A DNA stretch of 5,042 bases, from positions 1 through 5,042 of the forward strand of contig CAJJNI010000184.1 in NCBI GenBank assembly GCA_905193085.1, read 5' to 3'. The notes beneath the pieces are model-generated. The model ran no database searches. It was not told the DNA's origin and saw only the letters and a program-made list of their open reading frames with translations. Every line of letters begins with the position of its first letter. Within the stretch, counting starts at the first letter, position 1. The stretch is from an uncultured Lachnospiraceae bacterium (GTDB lineage: Bacteria > Bacillota > Clostridia > Lachnospirales > Lachnospiraceae). Both the position numbers and the translations under genes were made by a program. Below, piece by piece: positions 1 to 4,994 of this stretch.

Positions 1-806
1 CACAGGCAGCAAGAAAACTGTCTCTCTCCCAGCCTGCCTTAAGCCGTATTCTCAAAAACATTGAAACTACATTGGGAACACCACTTTTTGACAGAAACGG
101 ACGGGCAATTTCATTGAATGAATATGGAAAAACATTCTATGATTACAGCAGGCAGATTGTTTCTCTGTGGGACCAGGCATGTCTTGAAATTTCACACCCT
201 GATACTCTCAATCTTAATATTGCAGCCTTATATTCAACGAAACTGATTCCCGATATAATACGCGATTTTGTCAAAGAACACTCTAATGTAAAACTCCATA
301 TCGACCGTTTTGTAAATGAAAGTTCAATAATTTCCAATACTTGCGTTGCAATCCACTCTTCTAATCTGATTGCAGAAAAATATAATTCATATAAACTTTT
401 TGATGAAGAATGTCTTATCGGTGTTTCTAAAAAACACCCTTTTGCACATCTTTCCCAGATTCCTCCGGAAGCTTTAAGCTATGAACAGTTCATCGTTATC
501 AACAAAGAAAATACTCTTGCGGAATTAACTTACACTTTTTTTGATAAGCTTGGATTTACTCCAAATATTGCAATGGAATGTGATTCACAGACAAGTGTTG
601 CCTCGTTCGTTGCATCTAACCTGGGGATTGCCATTTTCCCAACACTTACATGGGACGCATCGTCTGAAGATATTGTTTTTAAAACAGTTGCACACAATAA
701 AATTGTACGCTCTATTTATATTTCCATGCCTGAAAATAAGCCTTCACAGACAGCCCGTATGTTTGTTAAATATTTCCGCAATCGTATTGAACAATGCTTC
801 AGCTAA
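1..806 (+). CDS. LysR-type transcriptional regulator, 5' end cut by window edge
   Basis: The reading frame is open from base 3 to the TAA at 804-806, giving 267 visible residues. The first visible residues, QAARKLSLSQPALSRILKNI, are the recognition part of a LysR winged helix-turn-helix. The usual wing LGTPLFDRNGRAISLNEYG follows. Only about 20 N-terminal residues should be missing for a family-typical length near 290, so the gene continues beyond the left edge; the TTG at 72 is an internal leucine, not the start. The rest is the periplasmic-binding-protein-like effector domain, including the family-typical stretch SVASFVASNLGIAIFP (about residues 198-213 of the visible part). LysR proteins are cytoplasmic ligand-responsive regulators, usually tetramers. 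The gene converges on an amino-acid transporter operon, so regulating that operon is plausible but not shown. The effector cannot be read from sequence. Family call is very secure. Confidence 0.95.
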   Translation, partial: QAARKLSLSQPALSRILKNIETTLGTPLFDRNGRAISLNEYGKTFYDYSRQIVSLWDQACLEISHPDTLNLNIAALYSTKLIPDIIRDFVKEHSNVKLHIDRFVNESSIISNTCVAIHSSNLIAEKYNSYKLFDEECLIGVSKKHPFAHLSQIPPEALSYEQFIVINKENTLAELTYTFFDKLGFTPNIAMECDSQTSVASFVASNLGIAIFPTLTWDASSEDIVFKTVAHNKIVRSIYISMPENKPSQTARMFVKYFRNRIEQCFS

Positions 807-1516
807 ACCTGGCCAAGTTTCATTCTTTTTTCCACGTATTTAACTATCAGTGACAACGGAACACTTATAAGAAGATAAACTCCTGCAAGCAATGTATAAC
901 CTTCTATTGTATGGAAAGTCTGTGATGCAAATGTCTTCGTTATAAGAAGCATTTCAGGTAAAGCCACATATGACAGCAATGATGTATCTTTTACAATCAT
1001 TACAAGATAGTTTCCAAATACAGGAAGGCTGTTTTTTAATGCCTGTGGAACTACTACTCCGAATAGTGCCTGTTTTTCACTGAATCCGAGTGCCAGAGCT
1101 GCTTCTGTCTGACCGATATCGATTGATTCTATTGCTGACCTTATTACTTCTGACATATAACAGCCATAATGTATTCCTAGTCCGATGACACCGGCTGTCA
1201 TTGCGGTCATTTCTATCTGACTGTTTATTCCAAACCATGAAAGCACAAGCTGAATAAGAAGCGGTACAACATAGTACATATATACAAGCTGTACAAGAAG
1301 TGGTGTACCTCTTATAACTTCAATAAGTAATGTAACAAGTGCTTTTATTATTTTGTGTTTTTTGCTTATTCTTGCAAAAGCGAATAACAGTGCAAGAATA
1401 AAGCCGAGCAGATAACCCAATACCACTGCTTCTCCAACCAGCCCTAATGCTTTCATAAGAAGCGGACCAAGTTCATGAAGCGTATAACCAAAATCCAGAT
1501 GATTTAATAATTCCAT
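803..1516 (-). CDS. Polar amino-acid ABC transporter permease (HisM/GlnP type)
   Basis: This 237-residue inner-membrane protein is the expected size for a single-gene permease of the polar amino-acid uptake family, which usually acts as a homodimer. Hydrophobic segments lie at about residues 24-48, 60-95, 104-120, 150-185 and 205-227. RGTPLLVQL (69-77) is a family hallmark. The cytoplasmic EAA loop that docks on the ATPase is seen as EAALALGFSEKQALFGVVVP (138-157). The ATG start is well placed: a GAGGAGG ribosome binding site (1525-1531) lies 8 bases upstream, in the 21-base gap after the ATPase gene. It is the last gene of the operon. Its TAG stop overlaps the TAA of the converging LysR gene by 4 bases, and no terminator is visible after it. 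Substrate is not determinable beyond polar amino acid or a related compound. Confidence 0.95.
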   Translation of the reverse strand: MELLNHLDFGYTLHELGPLLMKALGLVGEAVVLGYLLGFILALLFAFARISKKHKIIKALVTLLIEVIRGTPLLVQLVYMYYVVPLLIQLVLSWFGINSQIEMTAMTAGVIGLGIHYGCYMSEVIRSAIESIDIGQTEAALALGFSEKQALFGVVVPQALKNSLPVFGNYLVMIVKDTSLLSYVALPEMLLITKTFASQTFHTIEGYTLLAGVYLLISVPLSLIVKYVEKRMKLGQV

Positions 1517-1537
1517 AATTTCGTCCTCCTCTTTGTC

Positions 1538-2272
1538 CTAATGCATATTTGATAAGTAACGATTTAAGAAAGCCTTTGTTCTTTCTTCTTTCGGGTGTTC
1601 AAAAACTTCTTCCGGTGTTCCTGATTCTGCAACAACACCATCATTCATGAAAATAACTCTGTCGGATACATCCCTGGCAAACTGCATTTCATGGGTTACA
1701 ATAAGCATTGTCATGCCATCTTTTTTTAACTGCTTCATTACATCTAACACTTCACCGACAAGTTCAGGGTCAAGTGCTGATGTCGGCTCATCGAAAAGCA
1801 AAAGCTTTGGGTTCATTGCCAGTGCCCTGGCAATTGCAACCCTCTGCTGCTGTCCACCGGATAAACTTGCCGGATAAACATTTGCTTTTGATTCAAGTCC
1901 TACTTTTTCCAATAATTCTATAGCTGTAGCATATGCTTCATCTTTAGCAATTTTCTTTATTTTTCTCGGTGCAAACATTATGTTCTGAATGACTGTCTTA
2001 TTTGCAAAAAGATTAAAACGCTGAAATACCATTCCGACTTCCTGACGATATTTTGTATAATCTGCTTTTGGTTCGCAATAATCTTTTCCGTCATAAATAA
2101 TCTGCCCTGAGGTTGGTTTTCCAAGGAAATTTACACATCTTAACAATGTACTTTTTCCTGAACCGGACGAACCGATTATACAAACAACTTCACCTTCTTC
2201 AACATCCATATTTACATCTTTTAATACTTCCAAGTCACCAAATCTTTTTGATAAATTTCTTATTGACAGCAT
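1538..2272 (-). CDS. Polar amino-acid ABC transporter ATP-binding protein (GlnQ/HisP type)
   Basis: This is the cytoplasmic ATPase that powers the importer. With the start at 2272 it has 244 residues, typical for GlnQ/HisP. All nucleotide-binding elements are intact: Walker A GSSGSGKST (34-42), Q-loop glutamine 84 in VFQRFNLF, signature LSGGQQQR (137-144), Walker B LLLFDEP (157-163) with catalytic Glu162, D-loop SALD, and switch His194 in VTHEM. A GTG nine bases further upstream (2281) is in frame, but that GTG is itself part of the Shine-Dalgarno sequence GGGGTGA, which sits 5-6 bases before the ATG at 2272. The shorter form also begins MLSIRNLSKRFG, as family members do. The gene lies between the binding protein (15-base gap) and the permease (21-base gap) in one operon. 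Confidence 0.95.
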   Translation of the reverse strand: MLSIRNLSKRFGDLEVLKDVNMDVEEGEVVCIIGSSGSGKSTLLRCVNFLGKPTSGQIIYDGKDYCEPKADYTKYRQEVGMVFQRFNLFANKTVIQNIMFAPRKIKKIAKDEAYATAIELLEKVGLESKANVYPASLSGGQQQRVAIARALAMNPKLLLFDEPTSALDPELVGEVLDVMKQLKKDGMTMLIVTHEMQFARDVSDRVIFMNDGVVAESGTPEEVFEHPKEERTKAFLNRYLSNMH

Positions 2273-2277
2273 TGTTT

Positions 2278-2284
2278 TCACCCC
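2278..2284 (-). promoter_or_regulatory. Ribosome binding site of the ATPase gene (decides the start)
   Basis: On the - strand the sequence reads GGGGTGA, then AAACA, then ATG. Six of seven bases match the GAGGTGA part of the anti-16S complement, at normal spacing from the ATG at 2272. The possible GTG start at 2281 overlaps this site and has no Shine-Dalgarno of its own, only 6 bases separating it from the upstream stop codon. Confidence 0.7.
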
Positions 2285-2287
2285 ATT

Positions 2288-3178
2288 TTACTGTGTATTT
2301 AATCCATGTTCTGCTTCTTCCTGTGTTATACTGTGTAAATCTGTTGATAAACCGTAATCTTCAAGACATTTATTGATAAAGCCTTCTTCTCTCATATCTG
2401 CAAAAACTTTGTTAAACTCTTTCATCATTTCTTTATCTTCAAATCTGCATGCATATCCTGCACCTGCTGCACCTTCAGGTTTATAATTAGCTGCTGCCTT
2501 CAAACCTGCAACTGTACTGTCGTTCTGTGCAATCATGTACTCAATAACGAAAGCATCTGTTAAACAACCATCAATCTTATTTGTCTGAACATTAAGAAGC
2601 AATTCTGTCTGGTCTCCCATAGCTCTTGCTTCTTTAATTGTTCCATCATTCTGCCAGTCCTGTGCAGTCTGTAAAAATGTTGTTCCTGTTGTACAGCCTA
2701 TTACTTCATTTCCTTTTAAATCATCTTTACTTTTAACATTTGATGATTCCGGAACAACTAAAAGTTCTGAGTTCTGATAGAGATAATCACTGAAGTAACA
2801 CTGTTCAAGTCTTTCAGGTTTAATCATCATACAGTCACAAATCATATCAATTTTTCCTGAATTTAAGGCTACAATTAAATTTGAGAAATCCATAGTCTCA
2901 ACTTTAACTTCTTTAATTCCAAGTCTGTTACATGCTTCTTTAATAATTTCACCATCAAAGCCAACAAATTCTCCTGTTGACTGGTCTACAAATGAGATTG
3001 GAGCATCATTTGAAGTACCTACTGTAATATAACCCTGGTCTATGTATTTCTGTAATCCGGCTTCTGCCGAACTGTCTTTGCTTCCTCCTGAAGATGAACC
3101 TGATGAACTTCCACAGCCTGTAAGCATTGCTGCACCCATAACTACACCTAAAAATAATCCTAATAATTTTCTCTTCAT
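2288..3178 (-). CDS. Amino-acid ABC transporter substrate-binding lipoprotein (SBP family 3)
   Basis: This 296-residue protein is the extracytoplasmic receptor of the importer. It has a lipoprotein signal peptide: basic MKRK, a hydrophobic core, and lipobox LTGC with Cys22 as the lipid-anchored residue. A flexible Ser/Gly linker (about 23-33) follows. The mature part is a two-lobed family 3 binding protein, with ITVGTSNDAPISF (51-63), FVGFDGEIIKEACNRLG (71-87), the ligand-contact region PER (121-123) before FSDYLY, the hinge-side motif TTGTTFLQTA (163-172), and TDAFV (207-211), whose aspartate is expected to bind the ligand amino group. Start: an AAGGAGG site (3186-3192) lies 7 bases before the ATG. 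It is the first gene of the operon. Eight further cysteines in an exported protein are notable. Ligand is unknown; a polar amino acid, or a cystine- or glutamine-like compound, would fit the family. Confidence 0.95.
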   Translation of the reverse strand: MKRKLLGLFLGVVMGAAMLTGCGSSSGSSSGGSKDSSAEAGLQKYIDQGYITVGTSNDAPISFVDQSTGEFVGFDGEIIKEACNRLGIKEVKVETMDFSNLIVALNSGKIDMICDCMMIKPERLEQCYFSDYLYQNSELLVVPESSNVKSKDDLKGNEVIGCTTGTTFLQTAQDWQNDGTIKEARAMGDQTELLLNVQTNKIDGCLTDAFVIEYMIAQNDSTVAGLKAAANYKPEGAAGAGYACRFEDKEMMKEFNKVFADMREEGFINKCLEDYGLSTDLHSITQEEAEHGLNTQ

Positions 3179-3258
3179 ATAAATTCCTCCTTAAATTTGT
3201 AACAGTAACAAAAAAAGACGCCAAACAATAATTGTCTGACGCCTTTGTCCTGCTTCAT
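3175..3258 (-). CDS. Possible 27-codon leader ORF overlapping the attenuator-like hairpin
   Basis: An ATG at 3258 opens a 27-codon frame that begins MKQDKGVRQ. It runs through both arms of the leader hairpin (reading ...LLFGVFF...) and ends in TGA at 3177-3175, sharing ATGA with the start codon of the binding-protein gene. Such an overlap would allow translational coupling, and ribosomes in this frame would melt the hairpin. Against it: there is no convincing Shine-Dalgarno upstream (only a weak GAG at about 3267-3269), and short AT-rich frames arise by chance. No family is recognised. This is a candidate only. Confidence 0.25.
   Translation of the reverse strand: MKQDKGVRQLLFGVFFCYCYKFKEEFI
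3210..3243 (-). terminator. Intrinsic terminator-like hairpin in the leader of the ABC operon (possible attenuator)
   Basis: In - strand RNA the segment 3243-3217 folds into a 12-bp uninterrupted stem with loop UUA. Three of the pairs are G-U, and the base of the stem is GGCGUC paired with GGCGUC. It is followed directly by seven U (3216-3210); AAA before and UUU after could lengthen the stem to 15 bp. On the + strand the G-U pairs become A-C mismatches, so the structure is built for - strand transcription. It lies between the tetR stop and the binding-protein gene, whose ATG is 32 bases beyond the T tract. It could simply end tetR transcripts. However, the only good promoter for the ABC operon is upstream of it, so operon transcripts must pass it, which points to attenuation or partial read-through. 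Confidence 0.8.
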
Positions 3259-3293
3259 TTTGTAACTCGTTATTTGTTATTTAATTTACTAAC

Positions 3294-3321
3294 ATATTAT
3301 CATATTTTTGTTATAAGTCAA
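3294..3321 (-). promoter_or_regulatory. Sigma-A promoter for the ABC transporter operon
   Basis: On the - strand, -35 TTGACT (3321-3316) is separated by 16 bases from -10 TAATAT (3299-3294). The -10 is preceded by an extended TG motif (TGA-TAATAT). The predicted start point is near 3287, giving a leader of about 109 bases that contains the hairpin and the GGAGG site. The -10 matches only 4 of 6 consensus bases, but the extended TG and good -35 support it. A dyad fills the spacer. Confidence 0.6.
3297..3316. promoter_or_regulatory. Operator-like dyad inside the promoter spacer (site 2)
   Basis: The + strand 20-mer TTATCATATTTTTGTTATAA is an imperfect inverted repeat: 8-base arms matching at 6 of 8 positions around TTTT. 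It occupies the whole interval between the -35 and -10 boxes of the ABC operon promoter. It matches the dyad at 3361-3380 at 17 of 20 positions. This position is typical of a repressor site. The binding protein is not known; the LysR and TetR products of this window are both candidates. Confidence 0.5.
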
Positions 3322-3360
3322 CATTGTGAAGACATTTTCTTATTACGATCAGCGGACCTC

Positions 3361-3380
3361 TTATAACATTTTTGTTATGA
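3361..3380. promoter_or_regulatory. Upstream operator-like dyad (site 1)
   Basis: The + strand 20-mer TTATAACATTTTTGTTATGA has 8-base arms matching at 7 of 8 positions around TTTT. It begins one base from the tetR stop codon and lies about 74-93 bases upstream of the predicted ABC operon start. Its centre is 64 bp from that of site 2, close to six DNA turns, so both sites face the same side of the helix. It is AT-rich without a following T tract, so it does not look like a terminator. Confidence 0.5.
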
Positions 3381-3381
3381 G

Positions 3382-3918
3382 CTATCCTCTTAAATGCTCT
3401 GTCTGCCTTGAATCTACGATTTTGTTATATAATTCTGTTATTTCTTCCGGTTTTTCCTGAAAATCACGATTTATCCATTCTCCCAGGAAACCAAATAGTG
3501 CATATGAATAAAAGCGTGCCTCATAACACTCATATACAGTTCCTTTATATCTCGCTGTAATTATCTGATAGAAAGCTTCATAAATACATGACTGAACATC
3601 TGCATTATATATAACTTTGAGTATATCCCTTATTTCATAATTAAATGCAAAAAAATCTGATGCATTACTCAGTGAATATTTCTGTCTCTCTGTAAGATTA
3701 TGTTCATTTGCATAGCGGTCCCACAACTGAACAAGCTTAAATGTCAGTGCATCTGTCTTTGATTCAAAGTTTCTAAACCAGGTTGAACGATTTACACCCG
3801 CACTTTCTGCAATTTCGTTTACTGTTATTTTAGAAAAATCTTTTTCTGACATATATTTGATAAGTGCATCTGCCATACATTCTTTCAAAAACTGTGTTGC
3901 TTTAATATTTGTTCCCAT
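3382..3918 (-). CDS. TetR/AcrR-family transcriptional regulator
   Basis: This is a 178-residue DNA-binding regulator, slightly short for the family (usually about 190-210). The N-terminal domain (about 10-60) is clearly TetR: AxALIKYMSEKDFSKITVNEIAESAGVNRSTWFRNFESK-type helices, with the helix-turn-helix at 31-50. The all-helical ligand and dimer domain (about 60-170) contains RFYSYALFGFLGEWI and a KPEEI segment, resembling the C-terminal region of DhaS-like TetR proteins. The ATG at 3918 is chosen because AGGGAG (3933-3928) lies 9 bases upstream. An in-frame TTG at 3939 has no ribosome site and falls in an inverted repeat. The gene is divergent from degV and upstream of the ABC operon on the same strand. 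Its likely targets are the GCAAC/GTTGC repeats in its own promoter region. The ligand is unknown; pairing with DegV hints at a fatty acid or acyl-CoA. Confidence 0.92.
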   Translation of the reverse strand: MGTNIKATQFLKECMADALIKYMSEKDFSKITVNEIAESAGVNRSTWFRNFESKTDALTFKLVQLWDRYANEHNLTERQKYSLSNASDFFAFNYEIRDILKVIYNADVQSCIYEAFYQIITARYKGTVYECYEARFYSYALFGFLGEWINRDFQEKPEEITELYNKIVDSRQTEHLRG

Positions 3919-3927
3919 AAAATCTGT

Positions 3928-3933
3928 CTCCCT
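3928..3933 (-). promoter_or_regulatory. Ribosome binding site of tetR (decides the start)
   Basis: The - strand reads AGGGAG, then 9 bases, then the ATG at 3918. This supports the ATG rather than the in-frame TTG at 3939 as the start. The site directly follows the 3936-3959 inverted repeat, so structure there could influence its accessibility. Confidence 0.6.
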
Positions 3934-3935
3934 AA

Positions 3936-3959
3936 GCAACTTTTTCTCTTAAAAGTTGC
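3936..3959. repeat. Inverted repeat GCAACTTTT / AAAAGTTGC before tetR
   Basis: Two perfect 9-base arms (3936-3944 and 3951-3959) enclose a 6-base centre. In the tetR mRNA leader this would form a hairpin ending two bases before the AGGGAG ribosome site. As DNA it shares the GCAAC/GTTGC half-site with the palindrome at 4012-4029, their centres being 73 bp apart (about seven turns). It may be a second operator, an RNA structure, or both. Confidence 0.5.
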
Positions 3960-3976
3960 AATTTACTGTTAACATG

Positions 3977-4005
3977 TTGCTTTTTTTATTATTGGCAATT
4001 ATAAT
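3977..4005 (+). promoter_or_regulatory. Likely promoter of degV
   Basis: TTGCTT (3977-3982), 17 bases, then a perfect TATAAT (4000-4005) give a predicted start near 4012 and a leader of about 109 bases before degV. The -35 matches only 3 of 6 positions. The predicted start falls on the first base of the palindrome at 4012-4029, a common repressor arrangement. A GTTGC half-site overlaps the -35 box. Confidence 0.45.
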
Positions 4006-4011
4006 ACACTA

Positions 4012-4029
4012 ATGCAACAAAAGTTGCAT
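4012..4029. promoter_or_regulatory. Palindromic operator candidate, shared by tetR and degV
   Basis: ATGCAACAAAAGTTGCAT consists of perfect 7-base arms around AAAA, the size and symmetry usual for a TetR dimer site. It lies at the predicted start point of degV and about 19-36 bases downstream of the predicted tetR start, so a bound protein could block both. Autoregulation by the adjacent TetR protein is the simplest reading and is inferred, not shown. Confidence 0.6.
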
Positions 4030-4054
4030 ACTGCATATTATGATGTGTAAAAGT

Positions 4055-4083
4055 ATTATAGACGCAGTTTATGATTTAGTCAA
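4055..4083 (-). promoter_or_regulatory. Strong promoter of tetR
   Basis: On the - strand, TTGACT (4083-4078), 17 bases, then perfect TATAAT (4060-4055) form a near-consensus sigma-A promoter. The predicted start is near 4048, giving a leader of about 130 bases that crosses the palindrome at 4012-4029 and the inverted repeat at 3936-3959 before the tetR ATG. Confidence 0.7.
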
Positions 4084-4120
4084 GAATAATCCCGGCTTTA
4101 ATTGAAAGGAAAACATAAAA

Positions 4121-4963
4121 ATGGCAATAAAAATTATAACTGATTCAGCCTCTGATATAACATTAAAGGAAATGAGTGAGAAAAATGTTGAACTTGTACC
4201 ATTAACGGTACAATGTGGAGAAGATATTTATGTTGATGACAAAACTATCCCAATGGAAATGTTCTGGAAAATGCTTCTTGATGGCATAAGCGTCAAAACA
4301 TCTCTTCCCTCACCAAATGAATTTCTTAAGGTTTTTGAAGCTGCAAAACAAACCGGTGACGAAGTTATCTGCATTTTAGTCTCTTCTAAATTATCAGGTA
4401 CTTATCAAAGCGCAATGCTTGCAAAAGAAATATGTGATTATGATAAAATATACATTATCGATTCAAAGACTGCCGCCGCTGCGGAAAAACTCCAGGTTTT
4501 TGAAGCCTGCTCTATGCGTGATAAAGGAACCTGCGCTAAAGAAATAGCAGCACACGCAGAACAATTTAAAGAAAGAGTCCGTCTTATCGCCTGTCTTGAT
4601 ACTTTGGAATATCTTACAAAAGGTGGAAGATTATCGGCCACAGCAGCGAATATAGGTACTTTTTTGAAACTCAAACCAATAATTTCCATTGAAAAATCAG
4701 GAGAAATAAAGGTTGTAAAAAAATCAAGAGGTGCTAACCGCGCCATGTGTGATATGACTGATTTAATTCTTTCTTCTGATATATCAAAAGAACAGACACC
4801 AATTCCGCTATATGCATACAATTCAGATAATTGTCAGGCATTTATTGATAAACTTAACCAGTCCAGTCTTTCATGCATGCTTGAAATGCCCGAAGGTATA
4901 GGCGCCACAATCGGAACTTATATAGGACCGGGAGCTTACGGAATTGCATATGTTGAAAAATAA
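4121..4963 (+). CDS. DegV-family fatty-acid-binding protein (FakB-like)
   Basis: This is a complete 280-residue cytoplasmic protein of typical DegV length. Members that act as FakB hold a fatty acid so that the FakA kinase can phosphorylate it for phospholipid synthesis; whether this one does is inference, and no fakA is in the window. Family signatures in order: IITDSASDI (5-13), KTSLPSP (59-65), SSKLSGTYQSA (88-98), DTLEYLTKGGRLS (160-172), LKLKPII (182-188) and the C-terminal IGTYIGPGAYGI (264-275). The Thr60/Ser61 and Ser92 regions expected at the carboxylate pocket are present. The histidine usual in the C-terminal IGxHxGPGA motif is replaced by Tyr267. The ATG has an AAAGGA site (4105-4110) 10 bases upstream. 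It is divergent from tetR, suggesting TetR control. No terminator is evident before the repeats at the right edge. Confidence 0.93.
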   Translation: MAIKIITDSASDITLKEMSEKNVELVPLTVQCGEDIYVDDKTIPMEMFWKMLLDGISVKTSLPSPNEFLKVFEAAKQTGDEVICILVSSKLSGTYQSAMLAKEICDYDKIYIIDSKTAAAAEKLQVFEACSMRDKGTCAKEIAAHAEQFKERVRLIACLDTLEYLTKGGRLSATAANIGTFLKLKPIISIEKSGEIKVVKKSRGANRAMCDMTDLILSSDISKEQTPIPLYAYNSDNCQAFIDKLNQSSLSCMLEMPEGIGATIGTYIGPGAYGIAYVEK

Positions 4964-4994
4964 TTACACTATCCTGATTTTTATTTCGGTCAAT

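Noticed and set aside
803..845. Possible terminator after lysR (AAAC...GTTT followed by a T6 tract)
   Set aside because: The stem is only 4 bp with a mismatch next to it and the T tract is several bases away; too weak to call.
2273..2281. GTG start giving a 247-residue ATPase
   Set aside because: The GTG is part of the GGGGTGA ribosome binding site for the ATG at 2272 and has no ribosome site of its own; the shorter protein matches the family N-terminus.
3006..3224. 72-codon frame overlapping the start of the binding-protein gene
   Set aside because: It lies out of frame over a clear lipoprotein signal peptide and its composition shows no family features.
3919..3939. TTG start giving a 185-residue TetR
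   Set aside because: TTG at 3939 lies in an inverted-repeat arm with no Shine-Dalgarno, while the ATG at 3918 has AGGGAG 9 bases upstream.
4438..4821. 127-codon frame on the - strand inside degV
   Set aside because: It is a mirror of a well-supported DegV gene, has no recognisable domain and no ribosome site of note.
4964..4994. Terminator after degV
   Set aside because: AT-rich with no stable stem and no ordered stem plus T tract; nothing supportable.
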